A DNA stretch of 64,000 nt, taken from Phenylobacterium koreense (lineage in GTDB: Bacteria > Pseudomonadota > Alphaproteobacteria > Caulobacterales > Caulobacteraceae). The notes beneath the pieces are model-generated. The model made no database searches and was not told the origin of the DNA. It saw only the letters and a program-made list of their open reading frames with translations. Of this stretch, positions 43,353 through 50,968 are shown piece after piece; position 1 is the first letter of the stretch, and each line of letters opens with the position of its first letter. The DNA lies in NCBI RefSeq assembly GCF_040545335.1, contig NZ_JBEPLU010000001.1:1302001-1366000 (forward strand), written 5' to 3'. The translations under genes were made by a program, and so were the position numbers.

Positions 43353-43847
43353 TCAATAGATAACCGTCACCACGACGCTGTCGCCATAGACGCCTCCGGG
43401 CACGTTCTGCCCTGCCGGGATGAGGCCGTATACGGGCGTGGTCTGGTCGACCACGAGCAAGCCGAGAAGATAGCTGTTCGTCACGGTCGAGGTTCCACCG
43501 GAGCCATTGCCCCACACCGAGGCGTGAGCGGGATCGGTGAAGAGATTGTAGCCGAGGCTGGACGCGCCGTTGCGCAAGGTGCGCTGCGCATAGGTCCCTG
43601 ACGAACCGGGGCTGAGCTCGATAGTGTAGGATCCGGCCACGGCCAAGACCAGCGTGCACTGCACGCGGATCGATCCGGACGACTGGAGATTCGACGGAGA
43701 CAGCAGGTTGTAGGCGCCGAAATTCATGCCGGTCGCCGTCGTGGTGCAGGTGCAGCCCACACAGAGCGCCTGGCCTTGCGTCGGCGCCAGGCCCGCCGCC
43801 AAGAATCCTACGCCGGCGATCGCCGCCTTGATCCAGCCGCAGGTCAT
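43353..43847 (-). CDS. spore coat U-domain pilus subunit (probable tip)
   Basis: A 164-residue secreted protein with a signal peptide (KAAIAGVGFLAAGLAPTQGQA) and a spore coat U domain: CVGCTCTTTATGMNFGAYNL and a C-terminal GVYGDSVVVTVIY donor-type strand. Csu-type pili are built from such subunits by the chaperone-usher path. The ATG at 43847 overlaps the usher stop codon by 4 bp. Position after the usher suggests the tip adhesin role of CsuE, an inference from order. Confidence 0.85.
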   Translation of the reverse strand: MTCGWIKAAIAGVGFLAAGLAPTQGQALCVGCTCTTTATGMNFGAYNLLSPSNLQSSGSIRVQCTLVLAVAGSYTIELSPGSSGTYAQRTLRNGASSLGYNLFTDPAHASVWGNGSGGTSTVTNSYLLGLLVVDQTTPVYGLIPAGQNVPGGVYGDSVVVTVIY

Positions 43848-46171
43848 TTGGGCGCCTCCAGTAGAGCACAGCTTAGCGGTCCGATGCGGGGCAGGACGTC
43901 GCCACGCGGCGCGCGATCGACGGTCACGCGGCACGGCCCCTCGGGCAAGTCGGCGGTGAGGGACATGCCGGCCCGGACATTGGGCACGAACACCTCGCCG
44001 TCATGGCCGACGAAGAGCGACTCGCCAGCGTCGGTCCGGACCGCCGTGCCGGCGTCCACGATCCGGCCGTCCGGCCCCTGCAACAGGATGGTGGCGGGAC
44101 TGTCCCTCTCGATCGCAAAGCGCGCCCGCGCCGCGCCGCGATACCGCGGCACGACCAGCAGCGTGTCCTCCGGCATGCGCGCGTCGATCGGCACGTCGGA
44201 AGGTGCGATCGCCAGCCGGTTCCGATCATAGGCGCGAAGGTCGGGAATGACCGCACGTCCATGCCGGTCGGTTCGGGTGACCAGGCGGTTTTCCTGATAG
44301 ATGCGCACGCCGGCCAGGTCCGGAACCTCGACCACGGCCACGGCGTCCTCGACGCGCCGTGTCATGCGCGTCCCGCCGCCGGCGAAAAGCACCCCGCCCC
44401 TGGCAAGCATCCGCACGCCCGTATCGCCCTGGAAACGCGCCGCCTCGAGATTGACCTCGCCGACGTCGCCCCGCCAATCGAGCCCGGCCTGCTGCCGGTC
44501 GGCGTCGCCCGCGCTCGCGGCGAGGCGATAGCCCCATCCCCCCTCGGTGGGCGGCGTCCTTCGGAAATCGCCCTGCAGATTGCGGCTGTCGGCCTGGACG
44601 TAGCCGCTGGCGTGCTGACCGAGGGGAATGGTCAGGCCTGCGCCGAAGGTCGTTTCGCTCCGATGATCCTCGATCTCGCTGCGCAGGGCGAAGACGTTCA
44701 GATAGCCGCGCTCGCCGAGGCCGATGCTGTAATTGGCCGAGAGGAGCCGTGTGGGCGCCCCGCCGCCATAGCGCAGGTCGGTATAGGCCAGGCCGAGATT
44801 GCCCCAGCGCCTCAGGGACACGCCCACGACGGCCTGGAACTGGTCGGTGATGCGGGCCCAATCGTCGCGAACGCCAAGCTGGCTGAAGTCGCTGGTCGCA
44901 TGCTGATAGCTGAGCGCGACGTTCCAGCGCGGCGTGATCCGGCTGAAATGGAGGCGATACAGCCACCCGGTCCCGTCATCTCCGTCGGAGGCGGCGCCGG
45001 CGAACCCGAACTCCCCGACCGGCGCCCAGACGAGGGTCGCGCCGGCGCCGGCCATGCGCACCTCGCCGCTGAGCTCGGCCCGGCTTTCCAGCGTGAGCCA
45101 ATCGGTGACGCCGTGGCGAAAGCTGCCGGAGACGAAGGGCTCGCCATAGCTGAAGCTTCTGAGGCCATAGTCGCGGCGCTCGGCGCCCGCCTCCAGCGAC
45201 CAGGCGCTCAGGCCGCGGCTCAGCAGTTGCGAGCTTACATAATAGGATGAGGTCACCCGCCGCTCGACGCCCAGGGCGTCGCGGACGACGAGCGTGACCT
45301 CGCCGGCGCCGGAGACCACCGGCGCCTGGTCGATCGAGAACGGCCCCTGCCCCACCTCGGTATGGAAGCGCAGCGCGTCGTTGACCAGCAGCTCGACATT
45401 GGACGGAACCGCCGCCTGGCCGCTGAAGGAGGGGGTCGGAAAGGTGATGAGGCCGGGTTTCAGGCTGAATTCGGTCCCCCAGCGCAGCCCGCCGAAGCGG
45501 ACCTGGCGCGTCCAGTTCGCCGCATCGGTGACCGTGTCGCCGACGACCAGGCGGGTCAGACCTTGCGGGTCGTCGCGCAGAAAGTAGCTGTCGAGACGTG
45601 TCACGCCCTGGCGGCCCGCGCCTTGACCGGCGACGACCGTACTGGCGACCAGTCCCCAGTCATCCGAGACGCCGGCCTCCAAGAAGGCGGCGCCCCGCAC
45701 CTTGTCGCGGTATTCGGCGGAAAGGTCGTAGTTGAGGAAGGCGGCGAAGGCGCCTTCCGTGAGTGGCGCATAGGTGGTGGAGGCCAGGACCCGTCGCGCC
45801 TCGAAGAGTTCGGCCGGCATGGTGAGCAAGAGCCGCTGCCCCGGCGAATCGAACTGGACGCCTGCGCCGGCGAGCGCGTTCAGCGGCAGATAGTCTTCGC
45901 CCTCGATGACGACCATGGCCGCGACCGGGCTCCGGACGCGCCACTGCGCCAGGTCGGCGGCCCGCACGAGGAACACCCAGTTGCGCCAGGCGACGAGAAA
46001 CTGCCCCTGCTGATCCACGCCGTTGATGGCGACGGCCACCAGCATGAGCTCGTCATCGCCCGGCGGGGGTTCTTGCGGCGGCGCAGAAGCCACGCCCTGA
46101 GCCTGGGCGTCGACGGCGCCTGCGAGGATGCAAAGCGCCCCGAGGATCGTCTTAAGGCCGGGCCGCTTCAC
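43844..46171 (-). CDS. outer-membrane usher, FimD/CsuD type
   Basis: This 775-residue usher has a signal peptide (LGALCILAGAVDAQA), an N-terminal chaperone-binding region, the large beta barrel with FSIDQAPVVSGAGEVTLVVR and VERRVTSSYYVSSQLLSRGL, a plug and C-terminal PapC-type domain (GRAVIPDLRAYDRNRLAIAP). It exports and orders chaperone-bound subunits. Overlaps both neighbours by short coupled junctions (20 bp with the chaperone gene). Confidence 0.92.
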   Translation of the reverse strand: MKRPGLKTILGALCILAGAVDAQAQGVASAPPQEPPPGDDELMLVAVAINGVDQQGQFLVAWRNWVFLVRAADLAQWRVRSPVAAMVVIEGEDYLPLNALAGAGVQFDSPGQRLLLTMPAELFEARRVLASTTYAPLTEGAFAAFLNYDLSAEYRDKVRGAAFLEAGVSDDWGLVASTVVAGQGAGRQGVTRLDSYFLRDDPQGLTRLVVGDTVTDAANWTRQVRFGGLRWGTEFSLKPGLITFPTPSFSGQAAVPSNVELLVNDALRFHTEVGQGPFSIDQAPVVSGAGEVTLVVRDALGVERRVTSSYYVSSQLLSRGLSAWSLEAGAERRDYGLRSFSYGEPFVSGSFRHGVTDWLTLESRAELSGEVRMAGAGATLVWAPVGEFGFAGAASDGDDGTGWLYRLHFSRITPRWNVALSYQHATSDFSQLGVRDDWARITDQFQAVVGVSLRRWGNLGLAYTDLRYGGGAPTRLLSANYSIGLGERGYLNVFALRSEIEDHRSETTFGAGLTIPLGQHASGYVQADSRNLQGDFRRTPPTEGGWGYRLAASAGDADRQQAGLDWRGDVGEVNLEAARFQGDTGVRMLARGGVLFAGGGTRMTRRVEDAVAVVEVPDLAGVRIYQENRLVTRTDRHGRAVIPDLRAYDRNRLAIAPSDVPIDARMPEDTLLVVPRYRGAARARFAIERDSPATILLQGPDGRIVDAGTAVRTDAGESLFVGHDGEVFVPNVRAGMSLTADLPEGPCRVTVDRAPRGDVLPRIGPLSCALLEAPK

Positions 46172-46889
46172 CCGGCCCAGCCTCGCTGACGAGATCGACC
46201 GACATAGGCCCGTGATCAGTCACCGCGTCGAGTTTGATCGCTTGCCCGGCGTCGGCCCTGGAGCTCACGTCGAGCAGGACCTGTTTGGCCGTACCCGGCA
46301 GCAGATAGACCGAGACGTCGGAGCCGCCGATCCGGCCGCCGCCGCGACGCGTCAGCGAGAGCCGGTTGAGCTGCACATGCTCGCCGCCGTCGTTGCGGAT
46401 CGCCAGCGCCATCTTCTGCGGCCCCGCCGGCCTCGCACGCCAGGAAAGGCGCGGCGCGGCGCCGGGCGCGGGCACGAAGATGGGAATGCTGATGCGCAGC
46501 AGGGTCTGCACCTCGCCGATCTTCGTCGGCCGGTCGGTCGGCACTTCCTCGAGGAACACCCGGTAGCTCTTCTCGGCGGCGCCGGGCTTCGTCCGCAGGC
46601 CGAAACGCGCGATCTGCTGGCCCTGGGGCGGAAGCTCGAACAGCGCCGGATTTGCAAGCACGTCGCGCGTCGGCTCGAAGACGTCCTCGCCGTCCTGCTG
46701 TCGCCAGGCATAGACCCGAAGCTGGATCCGCGAGGACTCGGCGCCGTCGTTATGGATCGTCATCGTCTGCACCGATTCCTGCGGCGTCAGCAGGAGCCGG
46801 ACGGGAAAGACCTTAAGCGACCCGGCGGCGGCTACGCCGGGTATCAGCCCCGCCACGAAGCAGGCCGCCGCCCACCAGGATGCGCGCAC
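46152..46889 (-). CDS. periplasmic pilus chaperone, CsuC-like
   Basis: A 245-residue protein starting at GTG 46889 with a signal peptide (ASWWAAACFVAGLIPGVAAA). The immunoglobulin-like chaperone fold shows SLKVFPVRLLLTPQESVQTM, QLRVYAWRQQDGEDVFEPTR, the KSYRVFLEE strand and the second domain with LSWRARPAGPQKMALAIRND. It delivers spore coat U subunits to the usher. The end overlaps the usher start by 20 bp. Confidence 0.9.
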   Translation of the reverse strand: MRASWWAAACFVAGLIPGVAAAGSLKVFPVRLLLTPQESVQTMTIHNDGAESSRIQLRVYAWRQQDGEDVFEPTRDVLANPALFELPPQGQQIARFGLRTKPGAAEKSYRVFLEEVPTDRPTKIGEVQTLLRISIPIFVPAPGAAPRLSWRARPAGPQKMALAIRNDGGEHVQLNRLSLTRRGGGRIGGSDVSVYLLPGTAKQVLLDVSSRADAGQAIKLDAVTDHGPMSVDLVSEAGPGEAARP

Positions 46890-46897
46890 GGCGACGC

Positions 46898-47398
46898 CTA
46901 ATAATTGACCGTGACGGTGATGGTGTCGGAATAGGCCCCGAGCGGCACGTTCTGCTCTGCGGCGACGCGGCCGTAGACGGTGAGCGTGTTCGGCAAGGCG
47001 GTGGCGGTGGTCGCGGCCGGCGTGTCCGAAGCGGGCGTATTGCCCCAATTGTTGGTGCGGGCTGCTTCCTGGAAGAGCGCGTAGTCGAGGGTGTCGGTCC
47101 CCTTGGTCATCGCTCGGGTGGTCACGGTGGCGCCGCTCGCAGCGCCTGCGTTGAGCCCGACGGTGAACGAGGTGCCCGCCGTGCACAACACCGTCAGCGT
47201 CGTCTCGGCGTCCAGGGGCGTCGTGGAGGTCGGATCGTAGGCGCCGAAGGCGAGGGGAAGGGCCGTGACGGAGCACGCCGTCAACACGGTGGCGCTCACC
47301 GGGAACGTGGTCGTAGTCGTCGCGGCCAATGCTGTCAGCGGCGCCCCCGCTCCGAACAAGATGAGTCCGGCGAGAATTCCAAGTTTTCCGTACTTCAT
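46898..47398 (-). CDS. spore coat U-domain pilus subunit (probable major)
   Basis: A 166-residue secreted protein: signal peptide (LGILAGLILFGAGAPLTALA), then TTTTTFPVSATVLTACSVTA with a paired Cys later (LTVLCTAG) and the final strand AYSDTITVTVNY, all typical of Csu-type subunits. It is the first structural gene of the operon and lies 8 bp upstream of the chaperone gene, as for a major pilin like CsuA/B. Confidence 0.88.
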   Translation of the reverse strand: MKYGKLGILAGLILFGAGAPLTALAATTTTTFPVSATVLTACSVTALPLAFGAYDPTSTTPLDAETTLTVLCTAGTSFTVGLNAGAASGATVTTRAMTKGTDTLDYALFQEAARTNNWGNTPASDTPAATTATALPNTLTVYGRVAAEQNVPLGAYSDTITVTVNY

Positions 47399-47562
47399 GT
47401 GCTTTCTCCCGATGCGACAGCACTACGGCGATGAGAACGCTAATCTGTCATGGCGCCAGGAGAAGGTGTATTGGGGGAAAATACCTACATCGAAGGTCGA
47501 TCACCCCGCCGGGCGGCAGCCAGCACATCGCCAAGGCTGGCGACTGCTTCATCTTGGAGCAA

Positions 47563-47877
47563 CTAGAAAATTATGCTGGTGCGCACGGGTAGGGTTTTGC
47601 CTGACCGTGCGGCGGCCTCGTTCTCGACGAGCGGCGACGGTCTGACCTCGCGAACAATGCGAGGTTGTGGCTGCTTGGCGTCGGCGCAGGTGACGACGGC
47701 CGACGCGCCAGCCTCGTCTCGGGCGTCAGGCGCGATCTTGCAGGGCGTGACGACGGTGGCCCCGACGACCATGCGGGCGGACGAGCTGTCGCCAGCCGCA
47801 GCGCCGAGCAACAGCACCGCGCCCAGGGCGCGATGGGCGAAGGCATAGCACGGCCGCGCCCCCAAAAGGCGTCCCAC
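47563..47877 (-). CDS. small secreted protein upstream of the Csu-type operon
   Basis: A 104-residue frame starting at GTG 47877: hydrophobic segment (RALGAVLLLGAAAGDSSSAR), then VVGATVVTPCKIAPDA, a second Cys (VVTCADAKQPQPRIVRE) and a final strand KTLPVRTSIIF. The Cys spacing and end resemble a shortened spore-coat-U-like subunit. Its position before the operon supports a link, but similarity is weak. The plus-strand frames across it look like shadows. Confidence 0.5.
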   Translation of the reverse strand: MGRLLGARPCYAFAHRALGAVLLLGAAAGDSSSARMVVGATVVTPCKIAPDARDEAGASAVVTCADAKQPQPRIVREVRPSPLVENEAAARSGKTLPVRTSIIF

Positions 47878-48048
47878 GGCCGGATGTGTCCATCCGCCGC
47901 CAGCGTACTCCTGCCTGACGCCCAGTTCCCTGCTCCCCGCTTCTGCAGCCCCCGGCGATTGTAGGGGCAGGCCAACTCGCAGGCGTTAAGGAATACGGTG
48001 AAGGGACGCGGCGGTTTCGTTAGGCATACCGGCCGCGGACGTCCCCGA

Positions 48049-49071
48049 TCATTCCGCCGGGAGGTTCTCGCCGCGCTTGGCCAGCACGCGGTCGAACTCG
48101 GCCCAGACGCCCTCGTTCCCGTGCCATTGGCCCTTGGTGGCGGCCTTGGAATACTCGGTGGAGCGGGCTTCGAAGAAGTTGGCGTGCTCGACGCCCGAGA
48201 GCATCGACTGCAGCCAGGGGAGCGGGTTTTCCTTCACCCCGTAGACTTCCGGCAGGGCGAGCTGGCGCAGGCGCCAGTCGGCGATGAAGCGGATATAGGC
48301 CTTGATGTCGTCCGGGGTCATGCCCTGGACCTCGCCGGCCTCGAAGGCCAGGTCGATGAACTTGTCCTCCAGCCCCACGACGGTCTTGCAGCAGTCGACG
48401 ATGTCATCGGCCACCGACTTGGTGACCGCGCCGGTCTCCTTGTTGAAGGCGTGATAGAGCTTGATGATGCCTTCGCAGTGCAGGCTCTCGTCCCGGACCG
48501 ACCAGGAGACGATCTGGCCCATGCCCTTCATCTTGTTGTGGCGCGGGAAGTTCATCAGCATGGCGAAGGAGGCGAAGAGCTGCAGCCCTTCGGTGAAGCC
48601 CCCGAACATGGCCAGGGTCCGGCAGATGTCGGCATGGGTGTCGACGCCGAACTTCTGCATGTAGTCGTGCTTGTCGCGCATGGCCTGGTAGTCGAGGAAG
48701 GCCGTGAACTCGCTGTCCGGCATGCCGATCGTCTCGAGTAGCAGGGCGTAGGCCGCGATATGGATGGTCTCCATATTGGAGAAGGCCGACAGCATCATCT
48801 TCACCTCGGTGGGTTTGAAGACGCGGCTGTAGCGTTCCATGTAGTTGTCGTTCACCTCGACGTCCGATTGGGTGAAGAATCGGAAGATCTGGGTGAGCAG
48901 GTTGCGTTCGCGGTCGTTGAGCTTGGCGGCCCAGTCCTTGAGGTCCTCGCCGAGCGGCACCTCTTCGGGCATCCAGTGGACCTGCTGCTGCTTCTTCCAG
49001 AAGTCGTAGGCCCACGGATAGCGGAAGGGCTTGTAGGCGTAGGATGGGGTGAGCAGGCCGGGCTGGGTCAC
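48049..49071 (-). CDS. nrdB: ribonucleotide reductase class Ia, beta subunit
   Basis: A 340-residue R2 protein with di-iron ligands in TQSDVEVND, METIHIAAYALLLE (with the radical Tyr in HIAAY), FTEGLQLFASF and RDESLHCEGIIKLYH. It carries the tyrosyl radical that the alpha subunit uses to reduce ribonucleotides. Ends ENLPAE. nrdA is 2 kb away on the same strand, separated by two unrelated genes. Paired NrdR-like boxes lie 50-100 bp upstream. Confidence 0.95.
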   Translation of the reverse strand: MTQPGLLTPSYAYKPFRYPWAYDFWKKQQQVHWMPEEVPLGEDLKDWAAKLNDRERNLLTQIFRFFTQSDVEVNDNYMERYSRVFKPTEVKMMLSAFSNMETIHIAAYALLLETIGMPDSEFTAFLDYQAMRDKHDYMQKFGVDTHADICRTLAMFGGFTEGLQLFASFAMLMNFPRHNKMKGMGQIVSWSVRDESLHCEGIIKLYHAFNKETGAVTKSVADDIVDCCKTVVGLEDKFIDLAFEAGEVQGMTPDDIKAYIRFIADWRLRQLALPEVYGVKENPLPWLQSMLSGVEHANFFEARSTEYSKAATKGQWHGNEGVWAEFDRVLAKRGENLPAE

Positions 49072-49120
49072 GGGCGCGACTTTCGAATCTGGACGACGTA
49101 CAAGGTTACCCCCCGTTCAG

Positions 49121-49170
49121 TGACAACATCTAGCGGGGAATTGGGTTCCCGCCCCAACATCTTGTGAACA
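49121..49170. promoter_or_regulatory. paired NrdR-like boxes upstream of nrdB
   Basis: The core CAACATCTwG occurs twice, starting at 49124 (TGACAACATCTAGCGG) and at 49155 (CCCCAACATCTTGTGA), exactly 31 bp apart. Each matches about 10 of 16 positions of the NrdR box consensus (ACACWATATATWGTGT), and the 31-bp spacing is that of known NrdR box pairs. They lie between nrdB and the divergent GST gene. Confidence 0.6.
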
Positions 49171-49183
49171 TATGGAGGACGCC

Positions 49184-49822
49184 ATGAGCCCGCAATGGAC
49201 CCTGTTCAGCGCTCGCGGATCGGGCGCGGTGGCGGTGGAGGCCGCCCTGACGCTGGCGGGCCAGCCCTATCGGCTGGTGGACGCCTACACCTGGGACCAG
49301 GATCATCCGGAGAGCGGCGACCAGGTGCTGGGCGCCAACCCGATGCGGCAGGTGCCGGCCCTGGTGCTGCCCGGCGGCGAGGCGATCACCGAGAGCGCCG
49401 CCATCCTGGTCTGGATCGCCGAACGATTTCCGGACGCGCGGCTTGCGCCGGCGGCGGGCGAGCCCCGAAGGGCTCAGTTCCTGCGCTGGATGAGCTTCGT
49501 CTCCAGCGCCATCTATGCGCTCTACTGGGTGAAGGACGATCCCTCGCGGCTGGTCCCCGATCCGGCGGGGCACGAGGCCCTGACCGAGCGGACGCTGGAG
49601 CGGATCGCCGAGTGCTGGAAGATCATGGGCGAGCAGGTCTCGCCCGGCGCCTACATCCTCGGGGACGAGCTCTCCGTGCTGGACCTCTATGTGGCGGTGG
49701 TCTCGCGGTTCCGGCCGCGGCGGGCGCGGTTCTACGCCGAGGCGCCGAACCTGAAGCCGGTCATGGAGCGAGTGGACGCCGACCCCCGGCTCGCGGCCCT
49801 GTGGGAAGAGCGGATGGGGTGA
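49184..49822 (+). CDS. glutathione S-transferase family protein
   Basis: A 212-residue protein. The N-terminal thioredoxin-like domain has WTLFSARGSGAVAVEAALTL and NPMRQVPALVLPGGEAITES (cis-Pro and glutathione-binding ES), followed by a helical domain with LGDELSVLDLYVAVVSRF. ATG 49184 chosen because GGAGGA lies 4-5 bases before it. The GST fold usually conjugates glutathione or acts as a peroxidase; substrate unknown. Divergent from nrdB. Confidence 0.88.
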   Translation: MSPQWTLFSARGSGAVAVEAALTLAGQPYRLVDAYTWDQDHPESGDQVLGANPMRQVPALVLPGGEAITESAAILVWIAERFPDARLAPAAGEPRRAQFLRWMSFVSSAIYALYWVKDDPSRLVPDPAGHEALTERTLERIAECWKIMGEQVSPGAYILGDELSVLDLYVAVVSRFRPRRARFYAEAPNLKPVMERVDADPRLAALWEERMG

Positions 49823-49834
49823 GTTTTTCTCTTT

Positions 49835-50674
49835 TCAGCGCTCGGGCTTGATGGTCAGCGAGAAGGCGACGACGGAGTCTTCGCGGGTGCGCTCGCCGAA
49901 GATCATGTGCTCGCCCTTCACCTCGCGGTGGATGTAGCCGAACGAGGTCTGCATCGCGCCCTTGCGGTAGCCGACCCCGACATGGGCGTCGCCGATCAGG
50001 GCGGTGGAGGCGTCGGTCGTCCAGCCGTCGCGGTTCCAGCCGGCTTCGCTGCGCAGCACGTTGAGACCCACGGCGCGGCCGCTGGCGGCGGCGAACAGGT
50101 ACCAGCGGCCCTTGTCGCCATAGGCCCGGCCATCGCCGATACCGAGGTCGGAAAGCCGGTCGCGAGCGATGTCGTCGCGCTTCTGGCCGACCGTGAGGGT
50201 GGCGCCCGCCTCGGCCTGGCCCCCGGCGTTGGACATGCCAAGGCCGGTGCGCGGGGTCAGGCTGACGTCGTACTCGCCAGCGTCGAAGCGGACCGGCGCC
50301 CAGTCGCGGGTGACGGCCACCTCGTAGGCGCCGGTGTCGAACTGGGCGCGCTGGTCGAGATTGGGCGGAAGGCCGGTCGGGGAGCGCAGCGCGCCGCCGA
50401 CGGACAGGCGCAGGCTGTCCACCGAACCCTTCTTCGTTTCGCCGAGGGTCACGGTGTCGGTGCGCCAGCGGACGGGATCGCCCTTGACGGTGAATTGTTC
50501 GCGCTCGATCAGGTTGGAGAAGTCGTCGCCCTTGAGTTTGGGGGCGAAATCGGTCGCGCCGGCGGGCCGCGCATAGGGCAAGGCGTCGGCGTCCCCGCGG
50601 ATTCCCTCCTGCGCCGCAGCGTCCGTCGCAGCGACACAACCAAAGGCGATGGCCAGCCCAGCCAACAGCCTCAT
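49835..50674 (-). CDS. outer-membrane beta-barrel, LpxR-like
   Basis: This 279-residue protein has a signal peptide (LLAGLAIAFGCVAATDAAAQ). The C-terminal part, RWYLFAAASGRAVGLNVLRS, LIGDAHVGVGYRKGAMQTSF and GYIHREVKGEHM, resembles the lipid A deacylase LpxR (DUF2219) family, with aromatic-rich alternating strands for a barrel. The catalytic residues cannot be confirmed. ATG 50674 is chosen because GGGAGG lies 5 bases upstream. Function uncertain. Confidence 0.6.
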   Translation of the reverse strand: MRLLAGLAIAFGCVAATDAAAQEGIRGDADALPYARPAGATDFAPKLKGDDFSNLIEREQFTVKGDPVRWRTDTVTLGETKKGSVDSLRLSVGGALRSPTGLPPNLDQRAQFDTGAYEVAVTRDWAPVRFDAGEYDVSLTPRTGLGMSNAGGQAEAGATLTVGQKRDDIARDRLSDLGIGDGRAYGDKGRWYLFAAASGRAVGLNVLRSEAGWNRDGWTTDASTALIGDAHVGVGYRKGAMQTSFGYIHREVKGEHMIFGERTREDSVVAFSLTIKPER

Positions 50675-50841
50675 CGCGACCTCCCATACCGCATCCTTGA
50701 TCGTGCGGCTCAATGGCATCCTTCCACGACAGTGGAATGGCGCAATGGGAAATTCCGTTCCTGAACGCAGATCACGTCAGGTTTACGCCGGAGCAGCCGG
50801 TGACCGTGCCGAAACGGCACGTTTTCAGGGAGTTGCGCCCG

Positions 50842-50959
50842 CCCTCCCCTTCATGGGGAGGGACAGGCGGCGTAGCCGCCAGGGTGGGGCTGCGGAGTCA
50901 GAAAGACCCCACCCGTCTCGTCGCTTCGCGGCGATCCACCCTCCCCATGAAGGGGAGGG
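50842..50959. repeat. 118-bp inverted-repeat element at the 3' end of nrdA
   Basis: The 21-bp sequence at 50842-50862 (CCCTCCCC, TTCAT, GGGGAGGG) is the exact reverse complement of 50939-50959. Inside is a second pair: GGTGGGG near 50883-50889 with CCCCACC near 50907-50913, and a GGCGGCGTAGCCGCC palindrome. The whole unit can fold as a nested hairpin. It is the longest of the dispersed elements in the window. No gene. Confidence 0.85.
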
Positions 50960-50968
50960 AGAAGAAAA

